From an uncultured Paracoccus sp. (GTDB taxonomy: Bacteria; Pseudomonadota; Alphaproteobacteria; Rhodobacterales; Rhodobacteraceae): DNA of 64,000 nt. The translations under genes and the position numbers were made by a program. Under the pieces are notes generated by a model. It saw nothing but the letters and a program-made list of their open reading frames with translations. It did not search any database and was not told the origin of the DNA. Each line of letters begins with the position of its first letter. Position 1 is the first letter of the stretch. The DNA lies in NCBI RefSeq assembly GCF_947496875.1, contig NZ_CANMEH010000010.1, forward strand, positions 1 to 64,000, given 5' to 3'. Shown here one piece after another: positions 11,580-20,798 of this stretch.

Positions 11580-14500
11580 CGAGCTTCTCCGATGTCGTCG
11601 TCAACGAGCGAAAGCAGACCGCGCAGCGGGATGTCGAGCCAGCCGGGGCGCATCGCCATTTCATAGGAAATCTCGTAGGCCGCCTTCTGAATGAGAAAGA
11701 GATCGAGCAATGCGCGCTCGAAGTCGCTGTCTGCGGGATGCAACGGGTCATTTCCCATCGTTTCGCGATACGCCTCCAGGAACGCGCCCTGTGTCGCGCG
11801 CCGCCAGGCCCGCACCCCGGCGAGGGTGCCTTCGGGATCGGCGCCGAGGTCGATCCGACGTCGCACCGTGGACCAGAGCGCGTAATCGAAGCTGCGCAGC
11901 ATCCCCGCGACATCCCGCAGCGGCGAAGTTTTCACCGTCCGCTCGGCGGGGCTGCGCCCGGGCTCGCCTTCGAAGTCGATGATGACGACGTCGGTCTGTG
12001 CAACCAGGATCTGCCCGAGATGGTAATCGCCATGGATGCGGCAGCGCCCGCCCGACGGCGACATGCCGCGCACCCTGTCGACGCGTTCGATCAGAGTGGC
12101 GCGGCAGGCGATGGCCTGTTCGGCCAATGCGCGGCTGGTGTCGCCCAGTCCGCTCAAGCCGGTCGCCAGCCGGTCGAGCGCGGCGGACAATTCCCCGCAG
12201 ACATCGTCCGCGAGCGCGGCAATATCGTCCGCCGTCAGATCTTCCCGCCCAAAGATCGAACCCTCCGCGCCGCTGGCCAGCGCCAGGTGCAACTCGGCTG
12301 TGCGCCGCCCCAGCACCGGTCCCAGGTCGAGCGGGCCGGCCATGATCGGCTCGTTCTGTTGGCCGGGCGCAGCAAGATCGCGGGTTTCCATGTCACGCTC
12401 CAGCGCCTGCGTCAAATGGGTCCAGGCATCGCCCTGGTTGCGCACGAAATCCGACGCGGCGGCGAGCGTGGTCACAATGCCGTCTGCGTCGATCCAGTCG
12501 ATGGTGCCGAGCAGCGCGGGGCTGGCATCGAAATCGGTTTCTTCCGTCAGGAAGCGGGCGACCTCGATATCCGGCTGCACACCCTGTTGCAGACGGCGGT
12601 AGAGCTTGAGGACCACCGCGTCCCCGAAGGCGATGGAGGTGTTGGACTGTTCCGTGGATAGCAGGCGCGGCTCGCCGGGATCTTCCATGAGCGAAAGCGC
12701 ATCGCTGCGGCGCAGTTCAATCCGCCCGTCGCCCGCGCGGACCGTCTGCCCGGCTTTCAATAAGGCCAGAAGTGTGCTGGCGAAATCCTCGTCCACCGCC
12801 CCGTCAACGAGTGCGCCGACCTGGTTCGCGCGCCGCAGCTTGGACAGAGTCGCGGGAAGGCGCGGACCAATGGTCAGGGCGTCCTCGCCCCATTCGGCCG
12901 AAAGCGGTAGGAAGTACCGCTGCGCTGCGCCGTCGTGAAGGGTGACATCGGCGACCGCCAAAAGATGCCGCCCGCCCGACAGCTCGCAGAGTCTGCGCAG
13001 CGCAACGCCTTCGATGCGTGTGCCTTTTGCCGCGAACCAGCGCTGCATCGGAAGGTATTCGGCAAGGGTTTCGCGTTCGAACTGCCGTGCGGTCGGTCCC
13101 TCGAGCGCGGTAGACAGCGTGCCGTCTCGCGTGGTGAGGGTCAGGAAATCGGGTAGCGTCTGGGCGTGCGGCATGTGCCATTGCGACGCGTCCGTGCCGT
13201 CCGCCAGATCGAACCAGTAGAATCCGTAGCCGGGAAGGGTCAGCAAGTATGGTAGTTCACCGATGGGCGGAAAAGGCGACTGGCCGTTCAGTTCCACCGG
13301 CACCCGGCCGGAGAATTCGCTAAGGTTTATCTCCGCGGCCTGCGCCTGGCGCGACAGGTTGGCGACACAGAGCACCGCCTCGTCGCCCATGCGCCGCAGA
13401 TAGGCGAACACCTTCCGGTTACGGGGATAAAGAAGCTCGATCGCGCCGCGCCCGAACAATGCGTGGCGCTGGCGCACCGCGACCGCACGCCTCACCCAAT
13501 TGTAAAGCGAGGTCGGAGATTGTTGCTGAGCCTCGACGTTGACACTCTGAAACCCGTAAATCGGATCCTGGATCGTCGGCAGGTACAGCTGCTGGGGAAT
13601 TGCGCGACTGAACCCGGCGTTGCGGTCCGCCGACCACTGCATCGGGGTGCGCACCCCGTCGCGGTCGCCGAGGTAGTAATTGTCGCCCATCCCGATCTCG
13701 TCGCCGTAATAGAGGATTGGCGTGCCGGGCAGCGACAGCAGCAGCGAATTGAGCAGTTCTATCTTTCGCCGGTCGTTCTGGAGCAGCGGCGCCAGCCTGC
13801 GACGGATACCCATGTTGATCCGCGCCCGCTTGTCCGAGGCGTAAAAGTTCCACAGGTAATCGCGCTCGCGGTCGGTGACCATCTCGAGCGTCAACTCGTC
13901 ATGGTTGCGCAGGAAGATGCCCCATTGACAATCGTCTGGGATCGCAGGGGTCTGGCGAATGATGTCGGTGATCGGGTAGCGGTCCTCCTGCGCCACGGCC
14001 ATGTACATCCGGGGCATCAGCGGGAAGTGGAAGCCCATGTGGCATTCGTCGCTTTCGCCGAAATAGGGGCGCGTGTCCTCGGGCCACTGGTTCGCCTCTG
14101 CAAGAAGCATCCGGTTCTCGAAATGGCGGTCGAGATCAGCTCGGATCGCCTTGAGCACATCATGTGTCTCGGGAAGGTTCTCATTGTTGGTGCCGTCGCG
14201 TTCGACCAGATAGGGAATCGCGTCGAGCCGCAGCCCATCCACGCCCTTTTCCAGCCAGAAATGCATCACGTCGAGGATCGCCGCCAGCACCTCCGGATTG
14301 TCGAAATTCAGGTCCGGCTGGTGATCGAAGAAGCGGTGCCAGTAGAACTGTTCGGCCACCGGGTCCCATGTCCAGTTGGAATCGAGGGTGTCGTTGAAGA
14401 TCACCCGCGTCCTGTCCATCCATTTCGTCGGGTCGTCGGACCAGACATACCAGTCCCGCTCGGGGCTGCCCCTCGGCGCGTTGCGTGCGCGCTGGAACCA

Positions 14501-14872
14501 TGCGTGCTGGTCCGAGGTGTGGTTTATAACGAGTTCGGTGATGACCTTCAGGCCGCGCCGGTGGGCTTCGTCCACGAAGCCCTCGAATTCCTCCATCGTA
14601 CCGTAGGCGGGATTGATAGCCTTGTATTCGGCGATGTCGTAGCCGTCGTCGCGCAACGGCGAGGGATAGAAGGGCAGCAGCCAAACGGCGGTTGCGCCCA
14701 GCTCCTGCACATGATCGAGGCGGCGCATCAGCCCGGCGAAGTCACCGATGCCGTCATCGTTGGAATCCTGGAAAGCCTTGACGTGCAACTGGTAGATGAC
14801 CGCGTCCTTGTACCAGTCCGCGACCGTTTCGGTGGCGGCAGCGGCCCCGACATCCTTGTCTGCGAAGGTCAT
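11576..14872 (-). CDS. treS: Trehalose synthase-maltokinase fusion (TreS-Pep2)
   Basis: This 1098-residue protein joins two steps of the GlgE pathway. Residues about 20-560 form a GH13 trehalose synthase (EC 5.4.99.16), interconverting trehalose and maltose: [16 protein letters not shown] at 23-38, [16 protein letters not shown] at 115-130, [15 protein letters not shown] with nucleophile D217, LLAEANQWP with E259, and [10 protein letters not shown]. Residues about 600-1090 form a maltokinase (EC 2.7.1.175) making maltose-1-phosphate for GlgE: the phosphotransferase-like catalytic loop HGDYHLGQ lies at 947-954, followed by VIIDFEGEP at 963-971. The fusion is known in many proteobacteria, whereas mycobacteria keep the two as separate proteins. 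The ATG at 14870-14872 overlaps the glgE stop as ATGA. Confidence 0.95.
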
Positions 14873-16833
14873 GCAGCGCCTCCCGGCGGAAAGAGTTTCC
14901 AGATTGCGTAGGGCCGGTCATGCGGATCGAGTTGCAGCCGGTGGTCGCGCCCATGCCAGGTGAAACGGTTGCCGTGAATCACGTCCTCCACCTCCACCGA
15001 CGCTTCGGCTGGCAGGCCGAGCTCCCGCAACGGCAGCTCGAACCAGAAATCAGCGCCGGCGAACGGGTCGATGAGAACGTGGAAAAGCAGATAGTTGCGT
15101 ACCGTATGGTCGAGGCGCGCGTAATACAGCACCCGGTCGTCATGCGCGGTGAGCAGCTTCAGGTTTCCGAAATCGCGCATCGCGGGATTGTCCCGGCGTA
15201 TATGGTTGATAAGCCGCACGTCGGCCTTGATATTGCCCGGCGCGTTCAGGTCGCGGTGCTTGAGTTCGTACTTCTCGCTATCGAGATACTCGTCCTTCGG
15301 CGGGAGCCAGGCCGCCTCGCAAAACTCGAAACCGGAATAGAGGCCCCAGTTGCCCGACAGCGACCCGGCGAGGATCACTCGTGTGCGAAAGCCGGGACGG
15401 CCCGAGGAATGGTTGAAATAAGGATTGATGTCCGGCGTGTTGGTGAAGAAGTTCGGCCGCATGTAATGGCGGCATTCTTCTGTCGTGAGTTCGATCAGGT
15501 ATTCCGACAACTCGTGCTTGGTGTTTCGCCAAGTGTAGTAAGTATAGCTCTGGTTAAACCCCAGCTTGGCGAGTCGCTTCATGATTTTCGGGCGGGTGAA
15601 CGCCTCGGACAGGAAAATCGCGTCCGGGCAGGACTTGCGCACTTCGCCGATGATCCACTCCCAGAACGGGAAAGGCTTGGTGTGCGGATTGTCCACGCGG
15701 AAGATCTTCACTCCGTGCCGGATCCAGAACAGGAACAGGTCGCGGATCGCCACCCAGAAGGGCACGTTCGGCGCGTCATCGAGATAGTATCGGAAGTTGA
15801 CGATATCCTCGTATTTCTTCGGTGGGTTCTCCGCGTACTTGATTGTTCCGTCGGGGCGTCGCTCGAACCAGTCCGGGTGCTCCTTGAGCCAGGGATGGTC
15901 GGGCGACGCATTCAGGGCGATATCGAGCGCGATCTCGATTCCTTCGGCGCGGGCCGCCTCCACCAGCGCATCGAAATCCTCCAGCGTTCCTAGTTCCGGG
16001 TGCACCGCGTCCATTCCGCCCTCGGGCGTACCGATGGCGTAGGGCGATCCGACATCGCCCGGTTCGGCCTTCAGCGCATTGTTCCGGCCCTTGCGATTGG
16101 TCGTGCCGATCGGGTGGATGGGCGGAAAGTACAGCACGTCGAAACCGAGATCCCGGACATAGTCCAGCCGCCCGATCACGTCGCGGAACGTGCCGTGGCG
16201 ACCCGCCGGCCCGGCGGAGCGGGGGAACATTTCGTACCAGGCGGAAAACGCAGCCCGCTCGCGGTCCACCCAGATCGGGATATCGGCGGACCGGGTCTGG
16301 TTCACCCGCGGCCCGATGCGCGCCATCAGCGCGTCCGCATCCGGCGACAGAAGATCTGCCACCGCGTCGTTCCTCGCGGCCTTACGCAGCGCATTCAGCG
16401 CGCCCGATTCGCCGCGCGGAGCCTTCGTTGCATCCAGAAGCAGTCGCGCTTCTTGCAATTCCACGGAAAGTTCCTGCCCGGCGGCGCGTTTCCTCGCGGT
16501 GTCGCGCGCCCATGTTGCCCAGAGGTCACGCCAAGCCACGATGGCAAATCGGGCGGGGCCCGGGCCGTCAAAGGCGATAGACCCGTGCCAGGCATCGTTG
16601 GGTTCGGGGCGCATCGGATGCAGGCCGCCGTCCGGGCCGAGTATCGCCGCCTCGATCACATCGTGACCGTCGCCGAAGATATCCGCGGACACGTCCATCG
16701 GCCGGCCGGCGACGGCCTTGGCCGCGAAGCGACCGCCGTCGATCAGAGGATCGATGGCTTCGATGACGAGCCGTCTTTCCGCGAGGTCCTGAAGTTTCAA
16801 AAGGGAATCCCTGCCGCTCCTTGGCGCCTTCAT
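14869..16833 (-). CDS. glgE: Alpha-1,4-glucan:maltose-1-phosphate maltosyltransferase GlgE
   Basis: GlgE (EC 2.4.99.16, GH13_3) transfers maltosyl units from maltose-1-phosphate to the non-reducing end of an alpha-1,4-glucan. The 654-residue product has the N-terminal domain RLVIEAIDPLIDGGRFAAK (21-39), GTFRDVIGRLDYVRDLGFD at 214-232, YFPPIHPIG at 235-243, IALDIALNASPDHPWL at 301-316, GVKIFRVDNPHTKP with nucleophile D381, and FLSEAFTRP with acid/base E410. The start chosen is the ATG at 16831-16833 with AAGGAAG eight bases upstream; an upstream ATG at 16941 would add 36 arginine-rich residues outside the family pattern. It is the first securely identified gene of the operon. A short frame upstream ends in an ATGA overlap with this start. 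Confidence 0.95.
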   Translation of the reverse strand: MKAPRSGRDSLLKLQDLAERRLVIEAIDPLIDGGRFAAKAVAGRPMDVSADIFGDGHDVIEAAILGPDGGLHPMRPEPNDAWHGSIAFDGPGPARFAIVAWRDLWATWARDTARKRAAGQELSVELQEARLLLDATKAPRGESGALNALRKAARNDAVADLLSPDADALMARIGPRVNQTRSADIPIWVDRERAAFSAWYEMFPRSAGPAGRHGTFRDVIGRLDYVRDLGFDVLYFPPIHPIGTTNRKGRNNALKAEPGDVGSPYAIGTPEGGMDAVHPELGTLEDFDALVEAARAEGIEIALDIALNASPDHPWLKEHPDWFERRPDGTIKYAENPPKKYEDIVNFRYYLDDAPNVPFWVAIRDLFLFWIRHGVKIFRVDNPHTKPFPFWEWIIGEVRKSCPDAIFLSEAFTRPKIMKRLAKLGFNQSYTYYTWRNTKHELSEYLIELTTEECRHYMRPNFFTNTPDINPYFNHSSGRPGFRTRVILAGSLSGNWGLYSGFEFCEAAWLPPKDEYLDSEKYELKHRDLNAPGNIKADVRLINHIRRDNPAMRDFGNLKLLTAHDDRVLYYARLDHTVRNYLLFHVLIDPFAGADFWFELPLRELGLPAEASVEVEDVIHGNRFTWHGRDHRLQLDPHDRPYAIWKLFPPGGAA

Positions 16834-17159
16834 CGGCGAACTTCCTTTTCGATTGATCCGGTTTGCCTGGTCCCCGGTTCTGAGCCTGGGTCGCCAGCCA
16901 GTGCGCCTTCGCGCCGGTCCACCCGCTTGCCGTTCCAACACGCTGCGCGGGCTGTGGTTCCGCGTGCGGACTGGATGGGCCGGATCGGCGGTCGGGCCGT
17001 TCCTCTGCGCGCTGCCGGTCTTGGTGATGCCGCGGGTCGCTGTCGAGCACCATTCGCAGCGCGCCGAGCCACGAAGTGGTTGCCCCGCGCGTCGAACGCT
17101 GCTGGGTCGTTATAGCGGGGGTTGAGGCCGATCTTCGTCCAAGCCCCCAATGCCGACAT
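16830..17159 (-). CDS. Possible small protein translationally coupled to glgE
   Basis: A 109-residue frame from an ATG at 17157-17159 (an upstream start at 17237 is also possible) ends exactly in the glgE start as ATGA, the same coupling used between the other genes of the operon. The first 30 residues look like real protein (GAWTKIGLNPRYNDPAAFD, then RGNHFVARR); the rest is arginine/alanine/proline-rich and looks like out-of-frame GC-rich sequence. No clear Shine-Dalgarno is visible before the ATG. It could be a short leader ORF, a frameshifted remnant of a longer gene, or chance. I do not recognise it. Confidence 0.3.
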   Translation of the reverse strand: MSALGAWTKIGLNPRYNDPAAFDARGNHFVARRAANGARQRPAASPRPAARRGTARPPIRPIQSARGTTARAACWNGKRVDRREGALAGDPGSEPGTRQTGSIEKEVRR

Positions 17160-17363
17160 AGTTGTCGTGTTTCGGTTAGGCCTTGAAGCGGGCAGCTGGC
17201 GCTGGTCGACGATGCCGGGGCGTTTGTCGCCGCTCACCGATGCCGCTGTTCCGCATCAGCGGGAACCGAGATGAGCTCAGGCGGTTGAAGAAGGATCGGC
17301 CGTGGGGCAGCTCAGCTCTGGAACGGGCGCCGCCTTTCAGCGCCACGCCAAAGGGAGCACGGA

Positions 17364-17534
17364 GTGGAAGAGCAAATCCGAGACGCAATCCTGACTGAGC
17401 TGAGTCGGCAGTCTGAAGATCCTGAATGCAACTTCGAATGTTCGCATGCCGGTGATCGGCTCACCGTCAGCGGAGAGATCGACCTTGATGCCCTCGTGTT
17501 CGTGATAGTCGGGTCTTTGGCGGGCGGCCCGTAG
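17364..17534 (+). CDS. Small conserved-looking protein of 56 residues
   Basis: A short frame with a GTG start (17364-17366), a good AGGGAG six bases before it, and a TAG at 17532-17534. The product begins VEEQIRDAILTELSRQ, has GDRLTVSGEIDLDALV and ends VIVGSLAGGP, with an amphipathic N-terminal helix and a beta hairpin; the composition (acidic, few arginines) differs from the shadow frames around it, which argues it is a real gene. It points away from the glucan operon, so promoters for both probably lie in the roughly 200 bases between. The family is not recognised and no function is claimed. Confidence 0.5.
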   Translation: MEEQIRDAILTELSRQSEDPECNFECSHAGDRLTVSGEIDLDALVFVIVGSLAGGP

Positions 17535-18062
17535 AGTCGCCGGCCATTCTCCTTCCGGGCGCGCGCATGCCCCCTCCTGAGCTGCGGTTAACCGGCCGCT
17601 GAAGAACCCGGCGCCCGGCGCGATATGCGAAACATGATTGGCCGATCCCGGGCAACTGGGGGCGGTTATGCGGGGAGCGATCAAACGGCGGGCGCGGGGT
17701 TCAGCGACGTGGACCTCGGTTAATGCATTCCCGCGCGGCACCCTCTGCGCACGCTGAAAGAGAACCGCGCAGGCCTGATCGTGAAGGGCGACCGGACGCA
17801 GGCCGACGGTCATGCCGAACGCCGCTCCGCCCTCAACATGATCCATCGCCGAACCCGATGGCGCATATGTCGCGCGCGAGCCTGTATGGGTTCGGGTGTT
17901 GTTCCGCTTCCTCGGCTCGATTCGAGCACGAGTAAGAGCATCCTGACCATCTTGCCGCAATGCTGATGGTTCGGCTGTGCCTTCATGATTGGGCACACTT
18001 GACGTTCGCCTGTACCTGTCGCGGAGTGAACTCGCCCGATGAAGAAAAAGGGGGTCGCTCGA
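17535..18062. other. Intergenic region upstream of otsA with transposase debris
   Basis: No intact gene. A decayed IS5-like fragment occupies about 17751-17850 (listed separately). The remainder presumably contains the otsA promoter, but I see no convincing -35/-10 pair. The Shine-Dalgarno of otsA (AGGGGG) lies at the right end. Confidence 0.5.
17751..17850 (+). pseudogene. IS5-like transposase fragment
   Basis: Translated from 17751 this reads TLKENRAGLIVKGDRTQADG followed by HAERRSALNMI, which matches the pattern ENR-x-GLIV...T-x-ADG-x-AER-xx-AL-x-M seen in the middle of IS5-type transposases. There is no start, the flanks on both sides do not continue the protein, and the terminal repeats are absent, so it is a small remnant. 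It shows that the gap between the glucan operon and otsA has been an insertion site. Confidence 0.5.
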
Positions 18063-19454
18063 ATGGGTCGCCTGGTAGTGGTTTCCAATCGGGTCCAGTC
18101 CCCCGACAGCGCGCCCGCGGCAGGTGGACTGGCGACCGCGATGCACGCGGCATTGCAGCAGTCCGGCGGAATGTGGTTCGGTTGGAGTGGCGAGACGTCG
18201 GAAGGGGATGTCGGCGATGCATGGGTCCGTGAGCACGAGGGTATCACCTACGCCACAGTGGATCTGAACGAGCCTGACTACGTCGGCTTCTACGAAGGCT
18301 ATGCGAACCAGACCCTCTGGCCACTCTTTCACAACCGAGTGGACCTTGCCGTCTTCGACAGAGTGGCGTTCGAAAACTACCGCCGCGTGAATGAGCGATT
18401 TGCGGCACAGCTGGAGCGGCTCCTGAAGCCGGACGACGTGATCTGGGTGCAAGACTATCATCTGATTCCTCTTGGCGAGGAGTTGCGCCAGCTCGGGTGC
18501 CGCCAACGGATCGGCTTCTTCCTCCACACGCCTTTTCCCCCGCCCGAGATTCTGGTCACGTTGTTCAACCACAAGCGGCTCGTCCGCTCACTGCTGGCTT
18601 ATGACCTCGTAGGCTTCCAAGCTCCCGATGATCTTGGCTCCTTCAAGGACTACGTCGTTCAGGAGCTGAGAGATGGCCGCGCCGCGGATGGTACCGTCAG
18701 TGCGTATGGGCGAACCACAAAGGCAGGCGCCTTCCCGATCGGAGTTGACCCTGCCGCCTTTCGGCAACTCGCTTCCTCGTCCTCAGCGCGGCGGTATGCC
18801 GCGCGCGTCCACAAGAGCCTCGGTGGCTGCCGCTTGGTTCTCGGAGTCGATCGACTGGATTACAGCAAGGGCATTCCCGAGCGCATGGCCGCCATGCAGA
18901 CGTTTTATGAGCTACATCCACACGCGCGCGGTCGGGTCACGTTTCTGCAGATTGCCCCGCCCTCCCGCGAGGACGTTCCGCAGTATCGGACCCACAAGCA
19001 CGAGATCGAAGGCGCCGTTGGCCAGATCAACGGGCGACTGGCCGAGTCCGACTGGACTCCAGTCCGGTATGTAAGCAAGACCTACACCCAGGCGCGGCTG
19101 TGCGGCCTCTATAGCCTCAGCAAGGTGGGCCTGGTGACGCCGCTCCGCGATGGCATGAACCTTGTGGCGAAGGAATACGTGGCCGCGCAGCCATCGGACC
19201 ACCCAGGCGTGCTCGTGCTGTCCCGCTTCGCGGGAGCTGCGCATCAGATGGCTGCGGCGTTGATCGTCAATCCGTACGACAGGGTCGAGGTCTGCGAGGC
19301 GGTTCATCAGGCTCTAGAGATGTCGCTCGACGAGCGCACGGAGCGCTGGAGGGCTCTTCTGGAAGGATTGGAGAAACACGATCTCGCGGGCTGGCGAGAC
19401 AACTTTCTGGCCGCACTTGCGGAGGGCGGCTGCGGCGCCGTCGCCGAGAGCTGA
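18063..19454 (+). CDS. otsA: Trehalose-6-phosphate synthase OtsA
   Basis: OtsA (EC 2.4.1.15, GT20) makes trehalose-6-phosphate from UDP-glucose (or another NDP-glucose) and glucose-6-phosphate. The 463-residue product starts MGRLVVVSNRV, then GGLA at 21-24, WVQDYHLIPL at 128-137, FLHTPFPPPEI at 153-163, FPIGVDP at 224-230, GVDRLDYSKGIPER at 261-274, and TPLRDGMNLVAKEY in the C-terminal donor-binding part. I chose the ATG at 18063 because AGGGGG lies eight bases upstream and the family begins here; an in-frame ATG at 18039 would add MKKKGVAR. No trehalose-6-phosphate phosphatase (otsB) follows within the window. Codon use is less GC-biased than in the operon to its left. Confidence 0.94.
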   Translation: MGRLVVVSNRVQSPDSAPAAGGLATAMHAALQQSGGMWFGWSGETSEGDVGDAWVREHEGITYATVDLNEPDYVGFYEGYANQTLWPLFHNRVDLAVFDRVAFENYRRVNERFAAQLERLLKPDDVIWVQDYHLIPLGEELRQLGCRQRIGFFLHTPFPPPEILVTLFNHKRLVRSLLAYDLVGFQAPDDLGSFKDYVVQELRDGRAADGTVSAYGRTTKAGAFPIGVDPAAFRQLASSSSARRYAARVHKSLGGCRLVLGVDRLDYSKGIPERMAAMQTFYELHPHARGRVTFLQIAPPSREDVPQYRTHKHEIEGAVGQINGRLAESDWTPVRYVSKTYTQARLCGLYSLSKVGLVTPLRDGMNLVAKEYVAAQPSDHPGVLVLSRFAGAAHQMAAALIVNPYDRVEVCEAVHQALEMSLDERTERWRALLEGLEKHDLAGWRDNFLAALAEGGCGAVAES

Positions 19455-19801
19455 CAGGTGATGAGCCGCATCTTCATGCACTTGTCCCTGAAAACGTCGG
19501 ATCGGCGGCCAATATGCTGCAGGCGGCCGACGGCCAGGGCGAGCGATCCGTTCAGGCGCGATTGGCGGGGCAGTATGGCTGCGTCTCCCCGGACCGCGCG
19601 GGGTTACTGGCGGCAGCGGAGACGTCATCAGGGCGATGCACCGATTCCATAACCTCGGGCGGCGGATTTTTCCCCTCAGCGTAGGCCGACGCAGCAAGCA
19701 TCTCGGGATAGCGACGGGGTGGCAGAAGTCGGCTCGTGATCCGCCCCCCCATTTTGGACATCGATCATTGTCGTTATCCTGGTACTCCAAGGAGACCGCT
19801 A
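19455..19801. other. Intergenic region after otsA
   Basis: No recognisable gene. Short open frames on both strands lack protein character, and there is no trace of a recognisable otsB. The Shine-Dalgarno AAGGAG of the next gene is at the right end. Confidence 0.5.
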
Positions 19802-20743
19802 ATGGACCTCATCGGCATTCACCACCTGACGGCGATCACTGCTGACGCGCCCGGAAACAACCGCTTCTACACCGAGGTTCTGGGGTTGCGGCGCGTCAAG
19901 AAGACCGTCAACCAGGACGATACATCGGCGTATCATCTGTTCTTCGCCGACGGGGCTGGGAGTCCCGGCACCGACCTGACCTTCTTCGACTGGCCGGTCG
20001 CGCGCGAGCGACGCGGGACGCATTCGATCAGCCGCACCGGGCTGCGGGTCGACGAACCCAGCCTAGACTACTGGCCGCGCGGCTGCGTGCCCATGGCCTG
20101 TCCGTGGGGCGAGATTGCGACGCCCGACACCCGCGAGAGTATCGACTTCGAGGACCATGAAGGTCAGCGGTTTCGGCTGACCGCCGACCAGCCGGGCGAA
20201 AGTTATCAGTGGGACCGCAGCCCGTTTCCGGCCGAGCATCAGATCCGTGGCCTCGGACCGATCACCCTCTCGGTCCCCGACCTGGCGCCTACCGAGGCGA
20301 TGCTGACCCGGGTGATGAACATGCGGCGGGTGCACGACTACGCCAGCCCAGACGGCGAGGGCCGGGTGCATGTGTTCGAAATGGGCGCGGGCGGGCCCGC
20401 GGCAGAGCTGCATGTCGCGGTCCAGCCCGGGCTGCCCACTGCGCGCCAGGATGCTGGCGCGGTTCACCATGTCGCCTTCCGCGTCCCTGACGCGAACGCG
20501 ATCCGTGACTGGACGGAGCATGTGGCGAGCTTCCGAATTCCGTCCTCGGGTGAGGTGGACCGCTACTATTTCCGCTCTCTCTATTTCCGCGAGCCTGGCG
20601 GCAACCTGTTCGAGATCGCGAGCGATACCCCGGGCTTTGCCGTGGACGAACCGTTCGAGACGATGGGCGAGGCGCTGTCGCTGCCGCCCTTCCTGGAACC
20701 CCGCCGCGCCGAGATCGAGGCCGGGTTGAAGCCGCTCGACTGA
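19802..20743 (+). CDS. VOC-family ring-cleaving dioxygenase-like protein
   Basis: A 313-residue soluble protein with two vicinal-oxygen-chelate modules. The first begins GIHHLTAITADAP and NRFYTEVLGLRRVKKTVNQDD with a metal-type histidine near residue 8; the second begins near residue 155 with GLGPITLSVPD and continues to AVHHVAFRVPD and a C-terminal FREPGGNLFEIAS, where H and E are the usual metal ligands. The pattern matches the MhqA/MhqO/LinE-like group annotated as hydroquinone- or ring-cleaving dioxygenases. Substrate cannot be inferred. The start is the ATG at 19802 with AAGGAG eight bases upstream, rather than the earlier in-frame ATG at 19736. It stands alone and converges with the sugar dehydrogenase gene. 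Confidence 0.85.
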   Translation: MDLIGIHHLTAITADAPGNNRFYTEVLGLRRVKKTVNQDDTSAYHLFFADGAGSPGTDLTFFDWPVARERRGTHSISRTGLRVDEPSLDYWPRGCVPMACPWGEIATPDTRESIDFEDHEGQRFRLTADQPGESYQWDRSPFPAEHQIRGLGPITLSVPDLAPTEAMLTRVMNMRRVHDYASPDGEGRVHVFEMGAGGPAAELHVAVQPGLPTARQDAGAVHHVAFRVPDANAIRDWTEHVASFRIPSSGEVDRYYFRSLYFREPGGNLFEIASDTPGFAVDEPFETMGEALSLPPFLEPRRAEIEAGLKPLD

Positions 20744-20798
20744 GCGGCGGCACGCACTCCGATAACGGCGCCGGGCGATCCGAAAACGCCCACCGCGC

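Noticed and set aside
17337..18572. 411-residue open frame on the minus strand across the otsA start
   Set aside because: It is antisense to otsA and to the small gene at 17364; its composition is that of a shadow frame and no domain is recognisable.
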